From Bacilli bacterium (GTDB taxonomy: Bacteria > Bacillota_I > Bacilli_A > RF39 > UBA660), in contig JAEDGC010000003.1 in NCBI GenBank assembly GCA_016297695.1, positions 31,566 through 95,565 on the forward strand: a stretch of 64,000 bases of DNA, given 5' to 3'. Position 1 is the first letter of the stretch. Every line of letters starts with the position of its first letter. The position numbers and the translations under genes were made by a program. Under the pieces are notes generated by a model that was given only the letters and a program-made list of their open reading frames with translations, was not told the DNA's origin and did not search any database. This document shows positions 35,214 to 44,444 of this stretch, piece after piece.

Positions 35214-35761
35214 CTATTTACCAACTTTCTATTTCTTATATCTCTATTATTATAAAAATCATACATTTCATCAACTGTAGGTATATCTTTTTTACTATCT
35301 ATTTGAATACCATAATTGTCTAAAGCACTAGTTGAAATTGAACTCATATAGTATAACATTTCATCTTTATCCATATTTTCTAATTTTTTATTATTAATAA
35401 TAAAATCTTCTTGTTCTTTTAATAAACTATGAATTAATTCATACAATATTTTATAGTTTTCATCCATACTTAAAAAATATATATTATTTATCATATTATG
35501 AATTGAACTTAATTCTCCAAAGTCTAATTTTTTAAATAGTTTCTTAAATTCGTACAAATCTAATAATTTATAGTCATCTTCTGTACATAAATTTATATCT
35601 ATATTTTCTTCCATGTATTTTTGAAAATTAAAGTATACTAGACTTCCCCTGTTATATTTCTCATAGTCTACCAATATTGCAAAAATATTGTTTAATTCTT
35701 TAATAGTAATCTTATCACTAAATGTTTTGATTTCATTTTGATTCATATTCTCTAATCTCAT
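35189..35761 (-). CDS. Hypothetical acidic helical protein
   Basis: 190 residues, predicted mostly helical, acidic, no membrane segment. Its 3' end overlaps the NUDIX gene by 25 bases in another frame, so the two are co-translated. No recognised domain. Confidence 0.6.
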   Translation of the reverse strand: MRLENMNQNEIKTFSDKITIKELNNIFAILVDYEKYNRGSLVYFNFQKYMEENIDINLCTEDDYKLLDLYEFKKLFKKLDFGELSSIHNMINNIYFLSMDENYKILYELIHSLLKEQEDFIINNKKLENMDKDEMLYYMSSISTSALDNYGIQIDSKKDIPTVDEMYDFYNNRDIRNRKLVNRCVKILKL

Positions 35762-35863
35762 TTTTCCCTACCTCTTTCATTAACTTTTAAAAGTTAATTT
35801 GATTATATACCATATCAGCATATAAGAAAAACGAATATTAGTCATATGACATATTCCTTGAAT

Positions 35864-36772
35864 TCATATCTTAATTGAATCTATATATTTTTCAATAAAT
35901 TTTTTAGGTGCATTCGTCATAAATTTTTCATTGTAAATTAAGTTAATTGTAATTGAAGGCATATTTTCATCAATATTAACCAATTTATATTTTCCGTTTA
36001 ATACTTCTTCTTTGATTAAATCATAAAGGACATATCCAATTCCAAAATCTTTTTTTACTGCATTTGTAATCATTTCATTTGAATTAACATTAAGAACATT
36101 TTTAATTTTCAATTTATTTTTTAAAAATATTTCATCTAATTCTTTTCGACTACTTGTATCTAAAAGAGGCAGTATCAATGTTTTATCTTTTAAATCAACA
36201 ATAGAATTTATATCTTTATATTCTGTATGTTTAGTATTATTTTTATAAAAAAATACATATTTAGCTTCTAATATTTTTTTTGTTTTTAAATCTATATTAC
36301 TTAATTTTTGAGATGATGTATCTATAAAAAAATCAATTTTATGTTTATCCAACAATTCAAATAATTGGTTTGTATTAGCGGTAATTAAAGATATTTCGAT
36401 ATTAGGATATTTATCATGAAATTCAAATACTTTATCAAAAATATAACATGATCCAAGATTTTGATTAATTCCAATTGATAATTTTCCTCTTTCTAAATTT
36501 TCTTTTTCAAACAAAATTCTTTCAGCTGTTAATAAATTACCATATGATTTTTCAACATAAAATAATAATTCTTTTCCATTTTCTGTTAATTCTACGCCAT
36601 TTGATTTTCTATAAAACAATTGAGTTTTCAACTCATTTTCTAATTTTTTTATAGATTTGCTTATAGCAGATTGAGTAGAATATGTAAATTCAGCTGCTTT
36701 TGAAAAACTTCCATATCTTGCAACGTCATAAAATGTTTTGTATAAATTTAAATTAATATTATTTTCAAACAT
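35864..36772 (-). CDS. LysR-family transcriptional regulator
   Basis: 302 residues. The N-terminal winged helix reads LYKTFYDVARYGSFSKAAEFTYSTQSAISKSIKKLE with the family helix-turn-helix; the rest is the periplasmic-binding-like effector domain. It begins 13 bases after the stop of a SipW-type peptidase gene, unusual for LysR genes, which are normally divergent from targets. This suggests it is co-transcribed with the surface-fibre genes and may regulate them. Confidence 0.9.
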   Translation of the reverse strand: MFENNINLNLYKTFYDVARYGSFSKAAEFTYSTQSAISKSIKKLENELKTQLFYRKSNGVELTENGKELLFYVEKSYGNLLTAERILFEKENLERGKLSIGINQNLGSCYIFDKVFEFHDKYPNIEISLITANTNQLFELLDKHKIDFFIDTSSQKLSNIDLKTKKILEAKYVFFYKNNTKHTEYKDINSIVDLKDKTLILPLLDTSSRKELDEIFLKNKLKIKNVLNVNSNEMITNAVKKDFGIGYVLYDLIKEEVLNGKYKLVNIDENMPSITINLIYNEKFMTNAPKKFIEKYIDSIKI

Positions 36773-36785
36773 TTAATATCGAGTG

Positions 36786-37373
36786 TTATATCTCGACTTT
36801 CACCTCTTTTTCTTTTTGTTCATCCTTTTCTAATCTATAATCGATTAATATTTTTAGAAAATCAATTAATTGATAAATAAATATTATTCCTAAAGGAATC
36901 ACTATAAAAAATAAAAACACCCATTTATTTTTTAAAAAATCAATTATACCACCAAGAAAAGGAATACGATATTTCATTTTTCCGATAATATCTACATCTG
37001 TTATATAAACATTATCACTAACATCATTATTATCACCTTTTGTTTCATACAATCTAACATTATTTTCTAAATATATATTTGTAATTCTATGGGTTTTAAT
37101 AATATTAGAACCATTTTCGAATGAATAAAACGAAATAATATCATTTACTTTCAAATCCTGATAATTAATTTTATTATATGTAATTATCATATCTCCTTTT
37201 TTTAAAGTAGGAAACATTGAATTTGATTGTATACTAAAAGGACTGTACCCTTTCAAATTAGAGATACCGTCCTTGTTAGTAATAATTGTAAATAATGTAA
37301 CAAAAATAGCCAATATAATTATAATAATTACAAATATATCACCAATGAATTTTAAATTACATATTTTTTTCAT
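36786..37373 (-). CDS. SipW-type signal peptidase I (copy 1)
   Basis: 195 residues with an N-terminal and one or two C-terminal membrane helices. The S26 core has SIQSNSMFPTLKKGDMI (catalytic Ser), IIKTHRI (His of the Ser-His ER/SipW class instead of Lys) and TKGDNN. SipW enzymes process TasA/camelysin-type precursors. It directly follows a TasA-like gene (5-base gap), its likely substrate. Confidence 0.88.
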   Translation of the reverse strand: MKKICNLKFIGDIFVIIIIILAIFVTLFTIITNKDGISNLKGYSPFSIQSNSMFPTLKKGDMIITYNKINYQDLKVNDIISFYSFENGSNIIKTHRITNIYLENNVRLYETKGDNNDVSDNVYITDVDIIGKMKYRIPFLGGIIDFLKNKWVFLFFIVIPLGIIFIYQLIDFLKILIDYRLEKDEQKEKEVKVEI

Positions 37374-37378
37374 AAATC

Positions 37379-38464
37379 TTAAGCAACTTCAAATCCTAAA
37401 GCAACTTTTAATCCGTTTGAAATTGAAATAGCATCAACACAGTCAACGTCATTTCCTTCTAACCAGATATAAACTCTAACTTTATTAATACCAGCTTTAA
37501 CTGCAAATACATTTCCAGCGTATTCAGTTGTTTGAATATAATGTGCGTTTGAACTATCAATTAATTCTAAATATGCAGGAACTGCAGAACTATCTACATC
37601 TTTATATAAATATTTAACATAATGGTTAGCGTTAGCTGCTATTTCTTCTTCAGTTGCAGTCTCACCTTTGGCATTTAACCCAGCAACTGCAGTAGTATTT
37701 TGTTTTGCACCATAATAACCTTTTGTTGATTCTGAATCAGTGACAGCGTATCCTGTTAAAGTTGCTGCATGGTGTGATTCAGGATTTGGATTCCAAATTT
37801 TCCAATCAGTTGCTACTGTATTTAAATTATAAGCTTTAGATTGTTGATTAGCAATAGAAGTATCAGTTGAAACTCCTAATGGTAAGAAACCAATTCTTAA
37901 ACCAGTTTCTAAATTACCAGTACCAGCATCAGTATTTAAAGCTGTAATTTGAGTAGTATCAGCTAATTTTAAATTAATATCTTGAGAAGATTTAATATAA
38001 ACATCAAATGCTATATAATCTCCACCAGTATAATTTGTTTCATTTCCATCTTTATCTTTTTTAAATGTTTTATTAACAGTTGAATCAGTATATGAAACAA
38101 CTTCTTCATTTTCACCAAGTTCTCCTCTTACGAAAGAGTATTCAGTGTTTGCACCAACAATTCCAGATGTTGAAACAGGGTTTAATTCTTCTGGTAGTTG
38201 TAATGTTGAAGCAAAAGTAGTATCTTTTGCAAATTCAATTATTTTATCCATATCAATTTCTTTACCAAAATCCAAGGCATCTGCAGATATAGAAATACCT
38301 GTTGCAGCAGTAACTTTAACATCAATTCCAGATGTTGTAACAACTTTATTTGCAGAGAACCATGCATATGTTGCAGTTGTTAATGCAATTGCAGAAATTA
38401 CTAACATGAATAAAGCTATCAATAATCTTTTTTTCTTTTTGTTTTCCTTTTTCATTTTTCTCAC
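37379..38464 (-). CDS. TasA/camelysin-like secreted fibre protein (copy 1)
   Basis: 361 residues. The signal segment LLIALFMLVISAIALTTATYAWFSANKVV is the SipW-dependent type (TYAWFS near the cleavage site). A beta-rich extracellular domain follows, rich in Thr, Asn, Asp and Ala, ending with VRVYIWLEGNDVDC near the C-terminus. TasA-type proteins assemble into biofilm fibres. The stop of the upstream anchored gene overlaps its start by 4 bases and the peptidase follows, so processing and synthesis are coupled. Confidence 0.85.
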   Translation of the reverse strand: MRKMKKENKKKKRLLIALFMLVISAIALTTATYAWFSANKVVTTSGIDVKVTAATGISISADALDFGKEIDMDKIIEFAKDTTFASTLQLPEELNPVSTSGIVGANTEYSFVRGELGENEEVVSYTDSTVNKTFKKDKDGNETNYTGGDYIAFDVYIKSSQDINLKLADTTQITALNTDAGTGNLETGLRIGFLPLGVSTDTSIANQQSKAYNLNTVATDWKIWNPNPESHHAATLTGYAVTDSESTKGYYGAKQNTTAVAGLNAKGETATEEEIAANANHYVKYLYKDVDSSAVPAYLELIDSSNAHYIQTTEYAGNVFAVKAGINKVRVYIWLEGNDVDCVDAISISNGLKVALGFEVA

Positions 38465-39159
38465 CTTTCATATTTTAATGTGTTTTCTCCAATTAGCATA
38501 TCCATTTTCATTTCTCCACCTAATATATCATTAATACATTGTGGATCATCACCCTCTAAATATACAACTACGGTATATTTGTCAACATCATTTGGCTTAA
38601 AGTTTTCATATAATTCACTCATAACTTTATCATTACTAACAAATGGTGTTGTACCGGGTTCGATATCACCAATCGGAGTTCTTTTTGCATATACAGTTTT
38701 TTCACCATTTTTGTATACCATAACTCTAACTGCATCATCTACGTTTTTTATGACTGAAAGTATATTTAATGATACTGAATATGCAATTGTGTCATTGCTA
38801 TTATTTTTTACGTAGAATGTATATGCCATATAATTATTTCCATTATGCGGACCATCTATGGAATCAATATCTTCAGGCAGCCATGTTCCTGAAATATTAT
38901 CCATATAATCAAGATTTTCTACTACAATTTTGTGAGTAGTATATGAAAAATCTTCTCTGGGTGAAACTACTAATTTTTCATCTTCCATTGCATTCTTATC
39001 TAAAGTAATAGTAAAATTACCATTTGTATTAATAATATACAAGATAGAATATGATACTGCAAAAACTAATAATAATAATATCAATAATAAATATAAAAAT
39101 TTAAATATTATTTTATTTTTTCTTACACTTTTTGCATCTATTTTTACTGATGAATTCAT
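38461..39159 (-). CDS. Anchored secreted protein of the fibre locus
   Basis: 232 residues, N-terminal membrane anchor at about 16-40 without a TYAWF cleavage region, then an extracellular beta domain ending YTVVVYLEGDDPQC, related to the VYxWxEGxDxxC block of the neighbouring TasA-like proteins. It overlaps genes on both sides by 4 bases. It may be an anchor subunit of the fibre. Confidence 0.65.
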   Translation of the reverse strand: MNSSVKIDAKSVRKNKIIFKFLYLLLILLLLVFAVSYSILYIINTNGNFTITLDKNAMEDEKLVVSPREDFSYTTHKIVVENLDYMDNISGTWLPEDIDSIDGPHNGNNYMAYTFYVKNNSNDTIAYSVSLNILSVIKNVDDAVRVMVYKNGEKTVYAKRTPIGDIEPGTTPFVSNDKVMSELYENFKPNDVDKYTVVVYLEGDDPQCINDILGGEMKMDMLIGENTLKYER

Positions 39160-40253
39160 GATGTAACCACCCTAATGTTGCAGAATTTATTAATATTTTG
39201 TTCTCTAAGTTTATTCTTGATATTTGAATTCAACCTTCCCGTAATAATAATACTACATAATTTTGAATATCTACTAACTATATCTTCTAATTCTTCATCA
39301 TAATGAATTATCATATAATTAACATTTTCATAATTGTATTCAAAATTACTTTCGTTATTTAAATAAACACCATATTCATAACCTGTCAGCATTTCATCAA
39401 GATAATCGTGTTTATTTAAACTTACCCAATCAAATATAAAACACACTTGTTGATTCACAGAGTATACATTAAAAATTTTTAATAATTTTTTCATTGCAAT
39501 TTTACTATTTGCAATATACTCTGGAACAAAAACAAAATATTTATTTTTTTTATTTTCAAACAACTCTTTAACTATATTAATTGATAAATTTTCTAAAGAA
39601 TTTAAATAAACATCCCTTTGATAATCTTTTAATACATACAACGTTTCACTTTCTTTGTAATCATACAACTTCTCATTTTTATATAGAGCATTTAAAAAAT
39701 ACTCATCATTTGATATTGCTTGTACCTTATAAGAAAACTTATCAATTTGCTTATTTATTTTCTTTATAGAATCACAATTAATCTTATACAATTTTTCTAA
39801 TTCGTTTTCACTAGAATCTAATTTTTCTTTTAGATAATTCTTATCAATAAAAATTTGATTCTTTAGAATTTTAAGAGAAACTTGATTATAAAAAAAATCC
39901 GCATTTTTATAAATGTATTTTTCAACATTTATAAAATAGTTTATAGTATCGACAACAAATATATATGACTTCCTAATATTTTTGTCTTTCAATTTTAAAC
40001 GATCTACTAGTCCATACTGTAAAAATAAATTAAACAGAGAATTTTCATGATCTTGTAACTTTAAACTTAAAGTATGTCCAAAATCAAAATCACCTATTTT
40101 TTGGTTTAACAAAAATACTTCGTTTAAATAGTCATAAACAATATCTGTAAGTTTATCTAACACAATATTTTCATCGTTCTTAAGAATAACTTTTGAATAA
40201 CTTGCTATTGTATTAGATACATATAACAAATAATCATCTACAAGACTATTCAT
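39156..40253 (-). CDS. Unknown cytosolic protein of the fibre locus
   Basis: About 365 residues with no signal peptide, helical in the first 200 residues (ENELEKLYKINCDSIKKINKQIDKFSYKV) and alpha/beta later. The third of three successive possible starts is best spaced from AGGAGG. It is the first gene of the 40.25-35.86 kb operon and overlaps the anchored protein gene by 4 bases. I do not recognise it; a cytosolic regulator or assembly factor is possible. Confidence 0.6.
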   Translation of the reverse strand: MNSLVDDYLLYVSNTIASYSKVILKNDENIVLDKLTDIVYDYLNEVFLLNQKIGDFDFGHTLSLKLQDHENSLFNLFLQYGLVDRLKLKDKNIRKSYIFVVDTINYFINVEKYIYKNADFFYNQVSLKILKNQIFIDKNYLKEKLDSSENELEKLYKINCDSIKKINKQIDKFSYKVQAISNDEYFLNALYKNEKLYDYKESETLYVLKDYQRDVYLNSLENLSINIVKELFENKKNKYFVFVPEYIANSKIAMKKLLKIFNVYSVNQQVCFIFDWVSLNKHDYLDEMLTGYEYGVYLNNESNFEYNYENVNYMIIHYDEELEDIVSRYSKLCSIIITGRLNSNIKNKLREQNINKFCNIRVVTS

Positions 40254-40318
40254 CATCAACCTCCTACTATCTCAACTATAATAAAAGTATAGCAAATTAC
40301 ATATTAAAATTCAATAGA

Positions 40319-40338
40319 AAACAGGATTTTTAATCCTG
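40319..40338 (-). terminator. Terminator after the coiled-coil gene
   Basis: Minus strand CAGGATT-AAAA-ATCCTG followed by TTTT; it separates two sub-operons of the fibre locus. Confidence 0.75.
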
Positions 40339-41892
40339 CATTCTTTTGATACAAATTTCAATATCTGTAAGTGATAAGCCCTTTTTTTTCAAATTATAAC
40401 TTAATACCAAAAAGAATAATTCGTCTATGACGTTTCTAATAGATGTATAATCTTCAAAGTCAATATTAGTATTAATATTACATAAAATATACTTTTTATT
40501 AATTAAAGAGCTGATATTATCAAAAAAATCTAAAGATGTATTTCTTGAAATAAATGAATCTCTAGTAAATAATATATTTTCAATTCCATCTATTTCACTG
40601 CATATATCAACATCTGATTTTTTTTCATAAATTATATTTGATAATGCCATGTAATGCTTATTAGCTAAACAAATTGAATCATATATATTAGAATTCTCAC
40701 TTAAATTGTTAATAATATCTTCATTAAATTCTTCAATATAATTCTTAATAGTTAATTTATATATTTCATCAACTAAGCTGGTTAAATAAGCATTATTAAT
40801 TCTAATTTTTTTATCAATATTTCCATCTAATTTACCAAATATTTTATATTTTTCTTTAGTTTTATTAAGTTTGATAATTTTTTTATTATAAGAATCTTTT
40901 TTGTTAGTTAATTTTATTAGTTCTTTTTTATTAATTTTTTCTTTTTTATCTTTATTATTTAATATTTCTTTTTCATATTCTAAAACATATTTATATTTAA
41001 CTAAATTAATATATTCTGTTAAATTTGATTGAAAACTATCAATATTTTCAATAAATAATTGTTCGTCATTTGGTCCACTTAACTGCTTAGTTGAATATTT
41101 TTTTATTAAATCATCATATTTTAAATTTATAATTTTATTTAGAAAATCATTATGTTCAGATAAATATTCATAAATATAAAATGTATCAGTGTTACTCTTA
41201 TTATAGAATTCATTTAATTTAAAAAAATATCTATCATCAATACTTTCGTTTTCTAAATGCATTTTTGCTACTAATTTATTTCTTTTATTAAGAATACTTT
41301 TATGAATGATTTTTTTATTTTCTTCTGCCAAGGAAATAAAATTTAAAACTAATTGTTTTATAATATTTGGACAAGACCAATATATTTCTTCAAAATATTT
41401 TTTCATTACAATGTAAAAATTATTTTCATCTTCAAAGTCATAAAACATACTCATATATTTTAATGTATAATATGAATAATTAAATTGAGTAATCTCCAAG
41501 TTAACATCATATTGTTTCATACAACCCAAGTATTTTCTTATATTTTTATTAATTATATCTACATCCTTAGAGTACGATATTTTGTATAGAATTTTGTCTA
41601 ATCCTGATTCTTTTAAGTAAGCACTTTCTTCGCCTTTAAATTGAATTATTTGTTTCAAATCATTAATTTCATTATCTATTTCGTCTAAAGAGACATTTTC
41701 TTTTGTTAATACTGTTTTAATTTTTTCGTTTAATGCATTTTTTATTTGCATTTCATAAGCATTTAATTCATCTAAGAAAGTACTAAGAACTCCATTATAT
41801 ACTAACTGTTCTGAAGGAATATTACTTTGCATACTAGATGCTTTATTTTCTATAGTTTCAATTCTCTTTGCTAATTCTTCTAAATTTTTCAT
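40330..41892 (-). CDS. Unknown large coiled-coil protein of the fibre locus
   Basis: 520 residues, no signal or membrane segment, predominantly helical with coiled coils (residues 1-60 and about 300-350, with KKEKINKKELIKLTNKKDSYNKKIIKL). It overlaps the preceding 60-codon gene by 4 bases. The helical, charged profile suggests a scaffold. No family recognised. Confidence 0.6.
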   Translation of the reverse strand: MKNLEELAKRIETIENKASSMQSNIPSEQLVYNGVLSTFLDELNAYEMQIKNALNEKIKTVLTKENVSLDEIDNEINDLKQIIQFKGEESAYLKESGLDKILYKISYSKDVDIINKNIRKYLGCMKQYDVNLEITQFNYSYYTLKYMSMFYDFEDENNFYIVMKKYFEEIYWSCPNIIKQLVLNFISLAEENKKIIHKSILNKRNKLVAKMHLENESIDDRYFFKLNEFYNKSNTDTFYIYEYLSEHNDFLNKIINLKYDDLIKKYSTKQLSGPNDEQLFIENIDSFQSNLTEYINLVKYKYVLEYEKEILNNKDKKEKINKKELIKLTNKKDSYNKKIIKLNKTKEKYKIFGKLDGNIDKKIRINNAYLTSLVDEIYKLTIKNYIEEFNEDIINNLSENSNIYDSICLANKHYMALSNIIYEKKSDVDICSEIDGIENILFTRDSFISRNTSLDFFDNISSLINKKYILCNINTNIDFEDYTSIRNVIDELFFLVLSYNLKKKGLSLTDIEICIKRMQD

Positions 41893-42071
41893 CTAGATTT
41901 TCCAGCTCCAATGTTTTTTTGTCCTCTTCCTTCTCTTTCACTTTTTAAGATTACATCTTCTTTTATGCTATTTTTTACTTTTTCTTTAGCATTCTTAATC
42001 ATTTCTAGAGCTTTATCTAAAGTAGCTAAAGAAACGTCTTCTTTTATTTCTAATTTATATTTATCCATCAT
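41889..42071 (-). CDS. Small helical protein (60 aa)
   Basis: 60 residues: one long amphipathic helix (LATLDKALEMIKNAKEKVKNSIKED) and a basic Gly-rich tail ending GAGKSR. It overlaps the coiled-coil gene by 4 bases and follows the degenerate peptidase gene. Function unknown. Confidence 0.55.
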   Translation of the reverse strand: MMDKYKLEIKEDVSLATLDKALEMIKNAKEKVKNSIKEDVILKSEREGRGQKNIGAGKSR

Positions 42072-42083
42072 AATTACTACTCC

Positions 42084-42641
42084 CTATTTTTCTGAGTCAT
42101 CTTCTTCAACAACTACTTTTTTCTTCTTTTTTTTATTTTTAAGTTTTTTAATTTCGTATATTAAATTATAAACTTCATACAAGAATAAAGTAAATGCTGG
42201 AACTACTACTAAGAATAAATTACCCCATTTTGATTCTAAAATCCCTAATACAGAACCAATTTTAGTATATTCTTTTGTATTTTCTATTTTACCAATAATA
42301 TATGATTCATCTACTACGTAATCTTCTCCAACTATATATGAACTTTCACCATTAACTGTATCATATAAATCAATTACTGGGGCAAGTATAGTTCTAACTT
42401 GTTCCTTTGAAGTGTCATAATAAAATACATAATCTCCTGATTCATATTTATCGCTATTTTTCTTTTCAACAACAAGCAATGAACCTTCTTTATAATCTTT
42501 CATATCTTCATCTAAGATAAGTAAAGTTTTATTTCCAATAACTGTTACTTTAAATTCGTTGTAACTTAATAATAAAATTGACATGATAATAATTAATACT
42601 ACCACAATAAATATAAATACATTTTCTATAATTTTTTTCAT
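42084..42641 (-). CDS. Degenerate SipW-like protein lacking catalytic residues
   Basis: About 185 residues starting MKKIIENVFIFIVV; this ATG is 8 bases after the TasA-like gene stop. Topology (N-terminal helix, beta domain, C-terminal helix, Lys-rich tail KKKKKKVVVEEDDSEK) and lines such as YKEGSLLVVEKKN and YESGDYVFYY match signal peptidase I. Where the Ser motif (SGSM) should be it reads VIGNKTLLILDEDM, and the His of VTHR is replaced (EQVRTIL). Probably a non-catalytic binder or chaperone of precursors. Confidence 0.7.
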   Translation of the reverse strand: MKKIIENVFIFIVVVLIIIMSILLLSYNEFKVTVIGNKTLLILDEDMKDYKEGSLLVVEKKNSDKYESGDYVFYYDTSKEQVRTILAPVIDLYDTVNGESSYIVGEDYVVDESYIIGKIENTKEYTKIGSVLGILESKWGNLFLVVVPAFTLFLYEVYNLIYEIKKLKNKKKKKKVVVEEDDSEK

Positions 42642-42648
42642 AACTACC

Positions 42649-43635
42649 TTAACTCTCCTTATTTTTTGTTGTAAAATTGAAATTAAATTTAAAATCAGAT
42701 CCAGCCGCATTATTTTCACAATCAATATCTTGTCCCTCTACCCAAGCATAAACTCTTATTTTACTAATGCCTTCTGGTAACATAAATAAATGATGATTTA
42801 ATGTATCGGATGTAGAATAATCTGATTTAGTACAAATGTTATTTTTCATTAATCCAAAATATTCTTCACTTGTACTAGTAAGTAATTGAGGTGTAGAAAA
42901 TTCTTTTTTAATGCCATAATATTCTAAATTTTCATAATCTTCACTAATGTCTATCCCATACATTTTTTTAGCATTTTCTACCGCATTAGATGTATGTTTA
43001 TTACTATTTGCTTCCCAAATAATAACATTAGATGCATCATTTGTTTTCAATGCTTGAATATCTTTTGCATTACTATATGATGGAAGGCTTCCTTCAAAAA
43101 CAAATGCGATTCTAATAGCATTTTCAATTCCTGTATCTTGTGATACATAATCTACATAACTTTTCTTTCCCAAATACAAATTTGTTGTTATATTATTTTT
43201 CAAATATAAATCAAAAGCTAAAAAACCACCTGTAACTCCATCTACTTCACTAATTTTTTCAGAAGTCAAAACTAACTTTCCATAATTTGGACTATCTACA
43301 TCTTTTTCCATTTTAACTAAACCATGAAACATATCCATCATTCCATCATTTAGGTTTCCAACTGTTGAATAAGCTTGAAAATTATTAGGAATTTGATTAA
43401 GTCTATTTTCAAAGTAAGATGCATTCATAATATCATATAGCGTTATAGAATTTTTCCATTTTTGGGCATCAGCAGAAATATTAATTTCTTGTGACGCACT
43501 TGCTCTTACTTCAATGTTTGATGTTTTCACACTTTGATTAATAGTAAACCAAGCATAAGTAGAAACTGCCAAAGTTGAAACCAAAAAAATTATTACTGCT
43601 ATTAATGACATGATTTTCAATTTCTTGTTTAACAT
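42649..43635 (-). CDS. TasA/camelysin-like secreted fibre protein (copy 2)
   Basis: 328 residues. The signal segment VIIFLVSTLAVSTYAWFTINQSV is SipW-dependent; the start of the mature part (VKTSNIEVRASASQEINISADAQ) parallels copy 1 (VVTTSGIDVKVTAATGISISADA). The C-terminus has IRVYAWVEGQDIDC. It heads the operon 43.6-40.3 kb from a TTTACA-17-TATAAT promoter and is followed by the degenerate peptidase. Confidence 0.85.
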   Translation of the reverse strand: MLNKKLKIMSLIAVIIFLVSTLAVSTYAWFTINQSVKTSNIEVRASASQEINISADAQKWKNSITLYDIMNASYFENRLNQIPNNFQAYSTVGNLNDGMMDMFHGLVKMEKDVDSPNYGKLVLTSEKISEVDGVTGGFLAFDLYLKNNITTNLYLGKKSYVDYVSQDTGIENAIRIAFVFEGSLPSYSNAKDIQALKTNDASNVIIWEANSNKHTSNAVENAKKMYGIDISEDYENLEYYGIKKEFSTPQLLTSTSEEYFGLMKNNICTKSDYSTSDTLNHHLFMLPEGISKIRVYAWVEGQDIDCENNAAGSDFKFNFNFTTKNKES

Positions 43636-43663
43636 CTCTATCCTCCGCTAGAATACTAATTTA

Positions 43664-43692
43664 ATTATACCACTAAGAATTATAATTGTAAA
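43664..43692 (-). promoter_or_regulatory. Promoter of the 43.6-40.3 kb operon
   Basis: Minus strand TTTACA (43687-43692), 17 bases, TATAAT (43664-43669). Confidence 0.7.
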
Positions 43693-43724
43693 TTAAATAT
43701 AATTGTCAAATCATATAAATATTC

Positions 43725-43751
43725 TTTACAAACTTGTAAAGTGTTTGTAAA
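43725..43751. promoter_or_regulatory. Palindromic operator between divergent fibre genes
   Basis: TTTACAAAC (43725-43733) and GTTTGTAAA (43743-43751) form a perfect 9-bp inverted repeat with a 9-base spacer that itself contains TTGTAAAG. It lies between the two divergent promoters and could coordinate them. Confidence 0.6.
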
Positions 43752-43767
43752 TGCACTTGATACATAA

Positions 43768-43796
43768 TTGACTGCTTTATTATGTCAAATTATAAT
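43768..43796 (+). promoter_or_regulatory. Promoter of the plus-strand fibre subunit gene
   Basis: TTGACT (43768-43773), 17 bases, TATAAT (43791-43796), a near-consensus sigma-A promoter. Confidence 0.8.
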
Positions 43797-43827
43797 AAAA
43801 TTATATAGTATGGAAAGGGTGAGAACT

Positions 43828-44418
43828 ATGAAACAAAAAAGATTAATATTCTTGTTTTTTGGCTTAGTTTCTTTAGTATTCTCACTTAATACCATAAATT
43901 CAACATTTGCTAAGTACGCAACAAAATCTGTAACTAAAACAAACTTCAATGTTGCAAGATGGGATATAGTTGTAAACAATCAGCATATTAAAAATAGTAC
44001 TGAAGAAATAGCATCTATTACACCTAACTATATAGAAAACAATAATGTTGCAGCTGGAGTAATTGCTCCTGGAAGTGTCGGATACTTTGATATCACAATC
44101 GATGGAAGCTATACTGATGTATCTTTTAATTTTGATATAATTGTTTTACCTAACAAAAATTCTGCAGTATCGGATTTAAAAATTATGAAATATTATATTG
44201 ACTCTGTTGATAACATAACTGATTCTATTGATGATAGTACAATATCAAGCGAAATTAATTTAGATGATGAAAGTAAGCAAAGAACTATTAGAATATATAT
44301 AATATGGGATGATGCTACTGGAAAAATGACTAATGAAGAAGATTCAATTGCTGGACATGAAGCTGAAGAGAAAACTGCGAATGTAGATGTAAAAATTAAC
44401 TTCAAACAAAAAATATAG
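43828..44418 (+). CDS. TasA-like secreted protein (plus strand, copy 3)
   Basis: 196 residues from ATG 43828, 10 bases after GGAAAGG. Signal segment LIFLFFGLVSLVFSLNTINSTFAKYAT, then FNVARWDIVVNNQHI and a beta domain (GSVGYFDITIDGSYTDVSFNFDI). It is clearly related to the product at 48054 (YNIASWKVVVNDKDI). It is the only locus member on the plus strand and has its own strong promoter, so its dose can be set independently. Confidence 0.8.
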   Translation: MKQKRLIFLFFGLVSLVFSLNTINSTFAKYATKSVTKTNFNVARWDIVVNNQHIKNSTEEIASITPNYIENNNVAAGVIAPGSVGYFDITIDGSYTDVSFNFDIIVLPNKNSAVSDLKIMKYYIDSVDNITDSIDDSTISSEINLDDESKQRTIRIYIIWDDATGKMTNEEDSIAGHEAEEKTANVDVKINFKQKI

Positions 44419-44444
44419 CAAATCATTTTAAGCTATATTTTTTT
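44412..44444. terminator. Convergent terminator
   Basis: AATATAGC and GCTATATT pair around a 12-base loop, followed by TTTTT; it serves the plus-strand gene and, with the A-run on the other side, possibly the minus-strand gene ending at 44443. Confidence 0.75.

Noticed and set aside
42649..42725. Extended N-terminus of the degenerate peptidase starting at 42725
   Set aside because: It overlaps the TasA-like gene; the ATG at 42639-42641 has better context and starts with the membrane helix.
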